A stretch of 6,993 nucleotides of DNA from Deltaproteobacteria bacterium (GCA_029857975.1 JAOUFX010000145.1:1-6993), one strand, 5' to 3'; counted from the first letter of the stretch, positions 1 to 6,964 are shown. Notes: generated from the letters alone by a model not told the origin. Translations and numbers: made by a program.

Positions 1-12
1 GCAAAAAATATT

Positions 13-48
13 AAACGCTTAACGCTCTGCGCTCTGCTCTATGCGCAG
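13..48. repeat. Degenerate short-period repeat upstream of dnaE
   Basis: The leader reads as diverged copies of a 7-8 base unit: AACGCTT, AACGCTCTG, CGCTCTG, CTCTATG, CGC. The period is loose and the element may extend past the left edge of the window. It ends shortly before the dnaE ribosome site at 51-56. No promoter or upstream gene end can be read with confidence in the 58 bases available. Confidence 0.45.
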
Positions 49-58
49 TTAAAGGATT

Positions 59-3000
59 ATGAAACACGCGAACTTTGTCCACCTTCACCTGCATACCCAA
101 TTCAGTCTTCTGGATGGGGCCATTCGCCTGGAAGATCTTTTTAATCAGGCCAAGAACTATCGCCTGCCTGCTCTGGCCATTACCGACCATGGCTCCATGT
201 TCGGGGCCATCGAATTCTACCAGCAGGCCCTGCGCCAAGGAATCAAACCCATCATCGGCTGCGAGGTCTACGTAGCTCCCGGAAGCCGTTTTGAAAAAGC
301 TACCAAGGGAATTTCCGAGGCCTCGTTTCACCTGATCCTCTTGGCCAAGAATCTTGTCGGATATCGCAACCTCTTGAAACTCGTCTCCGCGGGTTATTTC
401 GAAGGGTTTTATTACCGCCCGCGGGTGGATAAGGAATTATTGCGGCAGCACAATGAAGGGCTGATCGCGTTGAGCGCCTGCCTTCGGGGGGAAATCCCCT
501 TCTATTTGGCCGGCGGCGATAAAAACAAGGCTCGGCTGGCGGCTGAAGAAATAAAGTCCATTTTTCCGGACCGGCGTTTTTACTTGGAGCTACAGGAGAA
601 TAAAATTCCCGAGCAGAAAAAAGTCAATGCCGGCCTGATGGAAATCGCCCGCGAGCTTTCTCTTCCCTTAGTGGCCACGAACGACTGTCACTACCTGAAA
701 AAAGAGGACGCTAAGGCCCACGAGATTCTCCTCTGCATCCAGACGGGGAAAACCTTGCGGGATGTGGATCGCATGAAATTTTCCACCGAAGAATTTTTCT
801 TCCGCTCGGCGGAGGAGATGGAGGCATTATTCTCCTACTGCCCGGAGGCGCTGCAGAATACCGTGGAGATCGCCGAGCGCTGTAACCTCGAGCTAAAGTT
901 GAATGAACTGCAATTCCCGCAATTCCGGGTTCCCGATGGCGAAACCCTGGACACTTTTCTGGAAAATTCAGCCCGCCAAGGGCTGGAAGAACGCCTGACC
1001 GAGCTCCCGGAGCGATCGAAGTCGGAAGAAATTTACTACCAGCGTTTGCAGCAAGAGTTGCGCATGATCCAGAAGATGGGTTTTGCCGGATATTTCCTCA
1101 TCGTTTCTGACTTCATCCGTTATGCCAAAGAACAGGGCATTCCCGTGGGACCGGGGAGGGGATCGGGGGCAGGGTCCTTAGTGGCCTATGGCATGGGGAT
1201 CACCGAGATCGACCCCATAGCCAACGGCTTACTCTTCGAACGGTTTCTGAACCCGGAGCGGATTAGCCCGCCGGACATCGACATTGATTTTTGTATTCAG
1301 GGACGGGAAGAAGTGATTCAGTACGTTAGGAATAAATATGGTGCCGATCACGTAGCCCAGATCATTACCTTTGGCAAAATGCAGGCCAGGGCAGTAATCC
1401 GGGACGTGGGGCGGGCATTGGACATGCCCTATGGCGAAGTGGACCGCATTGCCAAGATGATTCCCAACACCTTGAACATCACCTTGGAGGAAGCGCTCCA
1501 GCAAGAACCGCGATTAAAAGAACTGGCCAAAAGCAACCCCGAGGTGCAGAAACTCCTGACCCTGGCCCAGTCTTTAGAAGGACTACCGCGCCATGCCTCG
1601 ACCCACGCCGCCGGCGTAGTGATTGCCAGTACCCCTCTGGTGGAGGTGGTCCCTCTTTACCGGGGCCAGAAGAACGAAGTCGTTACCCAGTACCCGATGA
1701 AAGATGTGGAAAAGATCGGGCTGATCAAGTTTGACTTTTTAGGCCTGAAAACCCTGACCATGATTGCAGACGTAATCAAGCGGGTTCATCTTTCCCGGGA
1801 AGAAAAACTGGACATGCGAAAAATCCCATTGGATAATCGCCAGACCTATGAATTGCTTTGTTCGGGCGACACTTCCGGGGTTTTCCAGCTGGAAAGTTCG
1901 GGGATGAGAGACTTGGTGGTTCGATTGCTTCCCGAGCGTTTTGAAGATATCGTTGCTCTCCTGGCCCTTTACCGTCCGGGGCCTTTGAAGAGCGGGATGG
2001 TGGAAGATTTTATCAAGCGCAAACAGGGGAAGGTTCCCATCGTTTACGAGGTTCCGGAGCTGAAAGGAATGCTCGAGGAAACATATGGGGTGATCGTTTA
2101 CCAGGAACAGGTGATGCAAATCGCTACTTTACTGGCGAACTTCAGTTTGGCGGACGCCGACATCCTGCGGCGGGCGATGGGCAAAAAGAAGGCCGACGAG
2201 ATGGCCATGCAGAAGAAGAAATTCATGGAAGGAGCCCAACGCAATAAAATTGCCGGAAAGAAAGCCGAAAAACTTTTTGACCTGATGGCCAAATTCGCCG
2301 AATACGGATTCAACAAGTCGCACAGCGCAGCTTACGCCTTGATTGCCTACCAGACGGCCTACCTAAAGGCTCATTATCCGGTGGAATTCATGGCGGCGTT
2401 GCTGAGCAGCGAAATGGGGAACCCGGATAAAATATTGCGTTACCTCAGCGAATGCCGCGATAAGCGGATTGAAGTTCTTCCCCCGGATGTCAACGAGAGT
2501 CAACAGGATTTTACGGTTGTAGGGGGAAAGATTCGTTTCGGTTTGGCCGCAGTAAAGAACGTGGGGCTGGCCGCCATCCAATCCATTCTGTTGGCCCGGG
2601 AAGAGAAGGAGAATTTTGGGTCGCTTCCCGATTTTTGCCTCAAGGTGGATTTGCGCAAAGTAAACAAGCGGGTCATCGAGAGCCTGATTAAGTGCGGGGC
2701 CTTTGACAGCATCGGACCTTCTCGGGCCCAACTCCTGGCCGGGCTGGAGGAATCCATGGAGTGGTCCCAGGGATTGGAACGCGAGCGGAACAATCCTCAA
2801 ATCATTCTCTTTGGAGGTATTCAGTCGGGTAGAGGAAAAGCCGAACCCCGTTTACCCGGTGTGCCGGAGTGGCCCGAGAGCCAGCGGCTGGCGTTTGAAA
2901 AAGAAACCCTGGGTTTCTACCTTACCGGACACCCCTTAACCCGATACGCCGAAGCCCTGGAGCGTTTAACCACTACCAACACTCAACAAATTCGGGAAAG

Positions 3001-3511
3001 CGCTGACGGGCAGGAGATCGTAATCGGGGGTGTGGTTAATACTTTAAAGGAGATCACGACTAAAAAAGGCGACCGCATGGCCTTCGTAACCCTGGAGGAT
3101 TTGAACGGGGTGGTGGAAGTGATTATTTTTGCGGAATTATACAAAAATTCCTCGTTGTTGTTGAAGAAAGAAGAGCCCGTTTTCATCAAAGGGAGAGTCG
3201 ATGCCGGGGAAGAGAATGTAAAAATCATCGCCAATGAAATCCTGCCTTTTGAACAAGCAGTAAGTAAGTTGACGACCACGGTTCATTTGCGCGTTCGCTC
3301 AGAGGGTTTGAGCCGGGAAGACCTTGTAGCCATTAAAGATATCTTTGAGGATTGTCGCGGCAATTGTCCAGCTTATTTACATTTGCTTCTCCCGGAAAGG
3401 CGGGAAGCGGTGATCGGTCTGGGGGATGAGTGGAAACTGACTTCGTCGGATCAACTGATCCAACGGATGCGCGATTTGCTGGGTTATGAAGCGGTAAGTT
3501 TTCAAGCCTAA
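59..3511 (+). CDS. dnaE: DNA polymerase III alpha subunit (replicative C-family polymerase)
   Basis: This is the catalytic subunit of the replicative DNA polymerase holoenzyme. At 1150 aa it is close to E. coli DnaE (1160), so it is full length. An N-terminal PHP domain starts with HLHLHTQFSLLDG (residues 8-20), followed by TDHG (42-45) and GCE (67-69). The polymerase core carries GPGRGSGAGS and PPDIDIDF; D406 and D408 match E. coli D401/D403, and D559 in KFDFLGL matches E. coli D555. A helix-hairpin-helix-like segment lies near 825-836. QIILFGG (914-920) fits the beta-clamp binding motif. An OB fold (about 987-1062) and a C-terminal domain follow. The start at M1 puts HLHLH at the usual distance from the N terminus. 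AAAGGA (51-56) is a purine-rich ribosome site but sits only two bases from the ATG. All nine PHP metal ligands look present, unlike E. coli. The DnaE1 type is clear from domain order; PolC is excluded because no exonuclease is inserted. Confidence 0.98.
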   Translation: MKHANFVHLHLHTQFSLLDGAIRLEDLFNQAKNYRLPALAITDHGSMFGAIEFYQQALRQGIKPIIGCEVYVAPGSRFEKATKGISEASFHLILLAKNLVGYRNLLKLVSAGYFEGFYYRPRVDKELLRQHNEGLIALSACLRGEIPFYLAGGDKNKARLAAEEIKSIFPDRRFYLELQENKIPEQKKVNAGLMEIARELSLPLVATNDCHYLKKEDAKAHEILLCIQTGKTLRDVDRMKFSTEEFFFRSAEEMEALFSYCPEALQNTVEIAERCNLELKLNELQFPQFRVPDGETLDTFLENSARQGLEERLTELPERSKSEEIYYQRLQQELRMIQKMGFAGYFLIVSDFIRYAKEQGIPVGPGRGSGAGSLVAYGMGITEIDPIANGLLFERFLNPERISPPDIDIDFCIQGREEVIQYVRNKYGADHVAQIITFGKMQARAVIRDVGRALDMPYGEVDRIAKMIPNTLNITLEEALQQEPRLKELAKSNPEVQKLLTLAQSLEGLPRHASTHAAGVVIASTPLVEVVPLYRGQKNEVVTQYPMKDVEKIGLIKFDFLGLKTLTMIADVIKRVHLSREEKLDMRKIPLDNRQTYELLCSGDTSGVFQLESSGMRDLVVRLLPERFEDIVALLALYRPGPLKSGMVEDFIKRKQGKVPIVYEVPELKGMLEETYGVIVYQEQVMQIATLLANFSLADADILRRAMGKKKADEMAMQKKKFMEGAQRNKIAGKKAEKLFDLMAKFAEYGFNKSHSAAYALIAYQTAYLKAHYPVEFMAALLSSEMGNPDKILRYLSECRDKRIEVLPPDVNESQQDFTVVGGKIRFGLAAVKNVGLAAIQSILLAREEKENFGSLPDFCLKVDLRKVNKRVIESLIKCGAFDSIGPSRAQLLAGLEESMEWSQGLERERNNPQIILFGGIQSGRGKAEPRLPGVPEWPESQRLAFEKETLGFYLTGHPLTRYAEALERLTTTNTQQIRESADGQEIVIGGVVNTLKEITTKKGDRMAFVTLEDLNGVVEVIIFAELYKNSSLLLKKEEPVFIKGRVDAGEENVKIIANEILPFEQAVSKLTTTVHLRVRSEGLSREDLVAIKDIFEDCRGNCPAYLHLLLPERREAVIGLGDEWKLTSSDQLIQRMRDLLGYEAVSFQA

Positions 3512-3518
3512 AAAAGCA

Positions 3519-3548
3519 GGGGTCAAGGGGTCAAGGCTTCAAGAAGCC
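3519..3548. repeat. 8-bp tandem repeat and short inverted repeat after dnaE
   Basis: GGGGTCAA occurs twice in a row (3519-3526, 3527-3534), followed by the variant GGCTTCAA (3535-3542). The last unit and the next bases form an inverted repeat, GGCTTC/GAAGCC, around AA (3535-3548). It begins seven bases after the dnaE stop. The stem is short and no T run follows, so I do not call it a terminator. Confidence 0.6.
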
Positions 3549-3626
3549 CAGCGAAATGAAGGTTGGGCGAGGATTCCACTCGGTCTGGAACCTTAGAATC
3601 CTGTGCTCCTTGATTATGGATTTTTT

Positions 3627-4586
3627 ATGGCCAGTTATTATTTAGATTTTGAGAAACCAATCGCCGAGATCGATAAAAAAATTGAAGAACTGCGTGCTTT
3701 CTCCTCTTATCCCGGCGGAAAGGTCACCGAAGAAATTGCCCACTTGGAAAAACGCCTTCAAAAGGTATTGGGTAAAATTTATGCCGACCTGACCCGATGG
3801 CAAAAAACGCAACTTTCCCGGCATTTCAATCGGCCCACTTGCTTGGATTACGTTGAACTTCTCTTTACGGATTTTGTGGAACTCCACGGGGACCGCAAGT
3901 TTCGCGACGATCCCGCCATAGTCGGAGGACTGGCCCGCTTCCAGGAAGAATCAGTCATGGTCATTGGTCACCAGAAAGGACGAACGGTTAAAGAGAAAGT
4001 GGCCCGGAATTTTGGAATGCCCCACCCCGAGGGTTACCGGAAAGCCTGGCGGTTGATGAAAATGGCTGAGCAATTCGAGAAACCCTTAATTACCATGATC
4101 GATACTCCGGGGGCCTATCCCGGACAGGGAGCCGAAGAGAGAGGGCAATCGGAGGCCATCGCGGAGAACTTACAGGTCATGGCTACCCTCAAGGTACCCA
4201 TCCTATCCGTAGTTATCGGGGAAGGAGGCAGTGGGGGAGCCTTGGCCCTGGGAGTGGGAGATCGTATCCTCATGCTGGAAAACGCCACCTATTCGGTCAT
4301 CTCACCAGAAGGTTGTGCCGCTATCCTATGGAAGAGTGAAACGGAAAAAGAGAGAGCTGCGGAGGCTTTGAAAGGGACTGCTGCCGACCTCCAAGAACTG
4401 GGGGTAATCGACGAAATTGTCCCTGAACCTTTAGGGGGTGCCCACCGGGATGTTAAAGGGGGGGCAAAAATTCTTTCGGCAATCCTGATGCGCCATTTAA
4501 AGGCCCTGCAGGAAATCCCCATCGGGGAGCTTGTAGAGAAAAGATACGAGAAATACCGCCGCATGGGGCAGATCTCTAACGGATAA
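3627..4586 (+). CDS. accA: Acetyl-CoA carboxylase carboxyltransferase subunit alpha
   Basis: AccA with AccD forms the carboxyltransferase that moves the carboxyl group from carboxybiotin to acetyl-CoA, giving malonyl-CoA for fatty acid synthesis in the cytoplasm. From the ATG at 3627 the protein is 319 aa, the same length as E. coli AccA. The N terminus ([13 protein letters not shown]) matches the family's LDFExPIAEL opening, which argues against the in-frame GTG 24 bases upstream. A weak ATGGA ribosome site lies six bases before the ATG. Visible motifs are GDRKFRDD (from 88), [23 protein letters not shown] (157-166), [10 protein letters not shown] (198-207, the glycine-rich crotonase-fold region forming the oxyanion hole) and SPEGCA (226-231). 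AccD, AccB and AccC are not in the window. The gene follows dnaE after 115 bases, an order I recall from Geobacter-like Deltaproteobacteria. Two consecutive TAA stops end it. Confidence 0.97.
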   Translation: MASYYLDFEKPIAEIDKKIEELRAFSSYPGGKVTEEIAHLEKRLQKVLGKIYADLTRWQKTQLSRHFNRPTCLDYVELLFTDFVELHGDRKFRDDPAIVGGLARFQEESVMVIGHQKGRTVKEKVARNFGMPHPEGYRKAWRLMKMAEQFEKPLITMIDTPGAYPGQGAEERGQSEAIAENLQVMATLKVPILSVVIGEGGSGGALALGVGDRILMLENATYSVISPEGCAAILWKSETEKERAAEALKGTAADLQELGVIDEIVPEPLGGAHRDVKGGAKILSAILMRHLKALQEIPIGELVEKRYEKYRRMGQISNG

Positions 4587-4627
4587 TAAATTTATTGTAT
4601 AGAAAATTCCTTTTTTGGCCGGATGTA

Positions 4628-4693
4628 CACAGATTATCAGGATAAACTAAAAAGAAAATAATTATCCGCGGTTATCTGCGTAAATCTGCGTCC
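4628..4693. repeat. Intergenic repeat element with 10-bp units and inverted arms
   Basis: Three adjacent 10-mers, TTATCCGCGG (4662-4671), TTATCTGCGT (4672-4681) and AAATCTGCGT (4682-4691), form a degenerate tandem repeat. Upstream, CAGATTATCAGGATAA (4630-4645) is an imperfect inverted copy: GGATAA (4640-4645) pairs with TTATCC (4662-4667) and CAGAT (4630-4634) with ATCTG (4674-4678), leaving a 16-base A-rich loop. It fills most of the gap between accA and the UPF0280 gene. I recall very similar ATCTGCGT-rich intergenic sequences in deltaproteobacterial and other genomes; that is memory, not a search. Confidence 0.7.
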
Positions 4694-4707
4694 TATTAAA
4701 TTGAAGC

Positions 4708-5460
4708 ATGGATTTAAGGTCTGGCGGCAAAATCCGGGGATATCAAGAGCGAAATTACCGTAACCTTCTCCTGGACCAAGGATTCATTTCATTTCAGGTC
4801 ATCGTAAAGGAAACGGACCTTTATATCCGAGCCCCCCAAAACCTCCAGCAATCAGCCTTCCAGTCTATCATTCGCTACCGCTACCAGCTCGAAGAATATA
4901 TATCCCGACATCCGAACTTTTTCCGATCCTTGGTTCCCCTGGCGGTTGATGAGTTTGCTCCACCCATCGTCAGGGAAATGATCCGGGCGGCGCAAATGGC
5001 TGGAGTAGGCCCAATGGCGGCTGTGGCCGGAGCCATGGCTGAGTTTGTTGGCCGAGACCTTCTGCAGGAATCACCGGAAGTGATTGTGGAGAACGGCGGG
5101 GATATTTTTCTTCTTTCTGCCCAAGAAATAAGAGTGGGCATTTTTGCGCACACTTCTCCCTTAAGTTTTCGGGTGGGCCTCCGTATTCCCGCAGTAAGCC
5201 ACGGGTGGGGAGTATGCACCTCTTCGGGTACCGTGGGCCCTTCCCTTAGCTTGGGTCGGGCGGATGCGGTCTGCGTCCTTTCGCCTTCGGCGGCACTGGC
5301 CGATGCAGCAGCTACGGCCGTGGGAAACCTTGTCGGCTCCCCGGCAGACCTGCCCCGCGGATTGGAAAAAGCAAAGACCATTCCCGGCCTAACCGGAGGG
5401 ATGATCATCATTGGCGATAAACTGGGTGCCTGGGGGGATATTGAATTGATTGAAATATAA
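4708..5460 (+). CDS. UPF0280 family protein (ApbE-superfamily fold, COG2122-type)
   Basis: This 250-aa protein is recognised as UPF0280, a family related to ApbE (FAD:protein FMN transferase) and of uncertain biochemical activity. Visible marks are YQERNYRNLL (12-21) and FQVIVKETDLYIRA (29-42), the usual N-terminal block; AGVGPMAAVAGAMAEFVG (from 98); ENGGD (128-132); SSGTVGPSLSLGRAD (172-186); and ADAAATAVGN (198-207), which resembles the aspartate-containing ADAxAT motif of ApbE. A flavin or metal role is only inferred. No signal peptide or membrane helix is seen, so it is probably cytoplasmic. From memory, the Methanosarcina acetivorans homologue MA1715 was linked to growth at low sulfide, suggesting a role in sulfur assimilation; transfer of that role here is inference. 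The ATG at 4708 places the conserved block at a normal distance, but no strong ribosome site precedes it (GAAG only). The repeat element upstream ends about 15 bases before the start. Confidence 0.9.
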   Translation: MDLRSGGKIRGYQERNYRNLLLDQGFISFQVIVKETDLYIRAPQNLQQSAFQSIIRYRYQLEEYISRHPNFFRSLVPLAVDEFAPPIVREMIRAAQMAGVGPMAAVAGAMAEFVGRDLLQESPEVIVENGGDIFLLSAQEIRVGIFAHTSPLSFRVGLRIPAVSHGWGVCTSSGTVGPSLSLGRADAVCVLSPSAALADAAATAVGNLVGSPADLPRGLEKAKTIPGLTGGMIIIGDKLGAWGDIELIEI

Positions 5461-5462
5461 AC

Positions 5463-5494
5463 GCGGAATGCGGAGGGAGGAATGGGGAATGAGG
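5463..5494. repeat. GGAATG-type degenerate repeat after the UPF0280 gene
   Basis: GGAATG occurs three times (5465-5470, 5479-5484, 5486-5491) within purine-rich sequence of CGGAG/GAGG blocks. It starts two bases after the UPF0280 stop codon. The remainder of the gap up to the promoter (5495-5609) shows no gene or clear terminator; it holds only a weak GTCTC/GAGAC pairing (5509-5513 and 5528-5532). Confidence 0.5.
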
Positions 5495-5609
5495 TGTTGG
5501 CAGAACAAGTCTCAAGGTACAAAGCAAGAGACCCACAAATATGAAATACGATCTGAAGCTCCCACGCCTTGCGCTCTTACGGTGAATTTATATTTTTAAT
5601 GCGGGGAAA

Positions 5610-5642
5610 TTGACTTGTCTTGGAAAGAAAAAATATTATAAT
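5610..5642 (+). promoter_or_regulatory. Candidate sigma-70 promoter for the metallophosphoesterase-HIT-lapA unit
   Basis: TTGACT (5610-5615) is followed after 18 bases by TATTAT (5634-5639). An overlapping alternative is TTGTCT (5615-5620), 16 bases, then TATAAT (5637-5642). Either gives an acceptable -35/-10 pair with transcription starting near 5648 and a leader of about 30 bases. It lies in the longest intergenic gap, in an AT-rich patch just before a tightly spaced three-gene group. No transcript data support it, and AT-rich sequence can give chance matches. Confidence 0.55.
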
Positions 5643-5647
5643 ATAGA

Positions 5648-5662
5648 CCGTTGGCCAAACGG
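5648..5662 (+). promoter_or_regulatory. Small dyad at the predicted transcript start, touching the ribosome site
   Basis: CCGTT (5648-5652) and AACGG (5658-5662) are complementary around GGCCA, and TTGGCCAA (5651-5658) is itself a perfect palindrome. The right arm shares GG with the GGAG ribosome site at 5661-5664. It could be an operator or a weak 5' hairpin. A five-base stem is short, so this may be chance. Confidence 0.25.
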
Positions 5663-5676
5663 AGATCGATGCAGTT

Positions 5677-6153
5677 ATGAAAATCGGGGTCATCTCAGAT
5701 ACGCATCTTATGCAGCCTGTTCAGATGCTGGAGGAGCTTATGGTCGGCCCTTTCAAAGAGACAGAGATGATCCTGCATGCCGGAGATATTACTGAACTCG
5801 TTATCTTAGAGTCCTTTGGCGGAAAAGAAGTTCTGGCGGTTTGCGGCAATATGGATTCTCCGGCCGTGCGGATGAAGTTACCTGCCCAACGCACTTTCCC
5901 GGCCGGAAAATTCCAAATCGGACTGATCCATGGCTGGGGGAAACCGCAGGGTATCGAAGAGCGGATCCGAAGAGAGTTTAGCCGGGTGGATTGTATTGTG
6001 TTCGGCCACACCCACACTCCTTCTCAAACCCGACGGGAAGGGGTTTTGTTCTTCAACCCGGGGGCATTTGCGACTGGCCTTTACGCTCTTAAGAAAAGCA
6101 TCGGTCTGCTGGACGTAGGGGATACAATCTCGGGGCAGGTTATTTACTTATGA
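5677..6153 (+). CDS. MJ0936/YfcE-type metallophosphoesterase
   Basis: This 158-aa protein belongs to the small calcineurin-like phosphodiesterases that use two metal ions to cleave phosphodiesters; E. coli YfcE and M. jannaschii MJ0936 are members with broad activity on artificial substrates. The full ligand set is visible: SDTH (D8, H10), HAGDI (D37), GNMDS (N58, D60), LIHGWG (H85) and FGHTHTP (H111, H113), followed by NPGA (127-130). The length is normal and no signal peptide is seen, so it should be cytoplasmic. A GGAG at 5661-5664 lies 12 bases before the ATG, somewhat far; MKIGVISDTH at the very start makes this ATG convincing. It heads a tight group with the HIT and LapA genes, behind a plausible promoter. 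The natural substrate cannot be read from sequence. Confidence 0.95.
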   Translation: MKIGVISDTHLMQPVQMLEELMVGPFKETEMILHAGDITELVILESFGGKEVLAVCGNMDSPAVRMKLPAQRTFPAGKFQIGLIHGWGKPQGIEERIRREFSRVDCIVFGHTHTPSQTRREGVLFFNPGAFATGLYALKKSIGLLDVGDTISGQVIYL

Positions 6154-6164
6154 AATACGAAGAA

Positions 6165-6170
6165 AAGGAG
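6165..6170 (+). promoter_or_regulatory. Ribosome binding site of the HIT gene
   Basis: AAGGAG lies nine bases before the ATG at 6180 and is the strongest Shine-Dalgarno match among the six genes here. It decides between the two in-frame starts, favouring 6180 over the ATG at 6150 that overlaps the stop of the metallophosphoesterase gene. Confidence 0.8.
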
Positions 6171-6179
6171 TTGGCGAAT

Positions 6180-6668
6180 ATGGAGCATCTTTGGGCCCCA
6201 TGGCGCATGGATTATATTCTATCCAACCGCAGAGGGCGAAAATGTATTTTTTGCCCAGCAGACAAACAAGCAGATGAAAAAAGGCTCATTGTCCACCGAA
6301 CCTCCCTCTCTTTAGTCATGCTCAACCGGTATCCTTATTCTTATGCCCATCTCATGATTGCACCCGTCCGTCACGTCCACGACGTTAGCAAATTAAAAGT
6401 GGAAGAGATGAAGGATATCCTCTATAATTTGGGACAGTCCATCAATATTCTAAAAAAAGCTTTTTGTCCCAACGGATTCAACGTGGGCATGAATCTGGGC
6501 CGGGTTGGCGGGGCAGGTATTCTCTATCACCTTCATTTTCATATCATCCCTCGCTGGCAGGGAGATATGAATTTTATGCCAATGCTGGCCGAGGTCCGGA
6601 TCATTCCCGAGCACTTGAAAAAGACCTATAATAAGTTGCGGCTGTATTTTAAAAAGCTGGAGAACTGA
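6180..6668 (+). CDS. HIT family protein (Ap4A hydrolase/phosphorylase-like)
   Basis: Histidine-triad enzymes hydrolyse or transfer nucleotidyl groups, acting for example on diadenosine tetraphosphate or AMP conjugates. The triad is HLHFHII (117-123) followed by PRW, with H119 or H121 in the nucleophile region. C22-x-x-C25 near the start suggests a bound zinc ion, as in the bacterial subgroup with an LWAPWR N terminus. NVGMNLGRVGGAG and NFMPMLAEVRIIPE also match that subgroup. The chosen start gives 162 aa beginning MEHLWAPWRMDYI. It is supported by AAGGAG (6165-6170) nine bases upstream. An in-frame ATG at 6150 overlaps the preceding stop codon as ATGA and would add ten charged residues (MKYEEKELAN) that are not typical of the family; it remains a possible translationally coupled start. 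The exact substrate is not predictable. Confidence 0.94.
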   Translation: MEHLWAPWRMDYILSNRRGRKCIFCPADKQADEKRLIVHRTSLSLVMLNRYPYSYAHLMIAPVRHVHDVSKLKVEEMKDILYNLGQSINILKKAFCPNGFNVGMNLGRVGGAGILYHLHFHIIPRWQGDMNFMPMLAEVRIIPEHLKKTYNKLRLYFKKLEN

Positions 6669-6677
6669 ACGGGAACC

Positions 6678-6962
6678 ATGAATATTCTCAAGGGAATTTT
6701 TTACCTCCTCTTCCTGGCTGCGGCTATTGGCTTTGCCCTCCACAATGACCATCCCGTTGCGTTGCGTTATTATTTCGGATGGGTAAGCCTTCCTTTCCCC
6801 CTCTTCTTATGGGCCTTTTTGTTCTTTTTTTTCGGCCTCCTGATCTCCGGGGTGATCGCTTTTCTTTCCAAGCTCGGCCTTCGCTCTCGCCTTCGCCAAC
6901 AAAGGAAAGCGATTGCTGACCTGGAACGGAAACGAATCTCTGCTAAGTGGACATCCGGTTAA
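6678..6962 (+). CDS. LapA domain-containing small inner-membrane protein
   Basis: This 94-aa protein has two predicted membrane helices, about residues 4-21 and 42-63, joined by a loop HNDHPVALRYYFGW that fits the LapA (formerly DUF1049) pattern of Asn, a Val-x-Leu strand and an aromatic-rich turn. Glycines G53 and G58 in helix two are also typical. A basic tail (about 66-88, RSRLRQQRKAIADLERKR) looks like a short cytoplasmic coiled coil. In E. coli LapA works with LapB and FtsH to set LpxC levels and so LPS synthesis. A lapB homologue would lie downstream of the window if present, so the role here is inferred from the family only. The gene starts nine bases after the HIT stop, with GGGA at 6671-6674 as a close ribosome site, which implies co-transcription. 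Confidence 0.85.
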   Translation: MNILKGIFYLLFLAAAIGFALHNDHPVALRYYFGWVSLPFPLFLWAFLFFFFGLLISGVIAFLSKLGLRSRLRQQRKAIADLERKRISAKWTSG

Positions 6963-6964
6963 AC

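Noticed and set aside
2363..2800. Minus-strand open frames of 97-145 codons within dnaE
   Set aside because: They overlap conserved dnaE domains, show no family motifs and have no ribosome site of note.
3559..3601. Overlapping inverted repeats (AAGGTT/AACCTT, TTCCA/TGGAA, GGATTC/GAATCC) before accA as a riboswitch or leader
   Set aside because: The pairings compete with each other, each is only 5-6 bases, and no known riboswitch core is recognisable.
3603..3626. Upstream GTG start for accA adding eight residues
   Set aside because: The ATG at 3627 gives the family's normal N terminus and the same length as E. coli AccA, and no ribosome site supports the GTG.
4585..4596. AATAAATTTATT palindrome after accA as a terminator
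   Set aside because: It is a perfect 12-base palindrome but contains only A and T, would leave no stable loop, overlaps the stop codon, and the nearby T run (4611-4616) does not follow it directly.
4881..5522. A 213-codon open frame on the minus strand opposite the UPF0280 gene
   Set aside because: It lies almost wholly opposite a well-supported gene, its translation is low-complexity (Ser, Pro, Ala, Thr rich) with no recognisable motif, and such frames arise from codon bias on the coding strand.
5610..5795. A 61-codon plus-strand frame overlapping the start of the metallophosphoesterase gene
   Set aside because: It runs through the promoter and out of frame across the conserved SDTH start, with no motif of its own.
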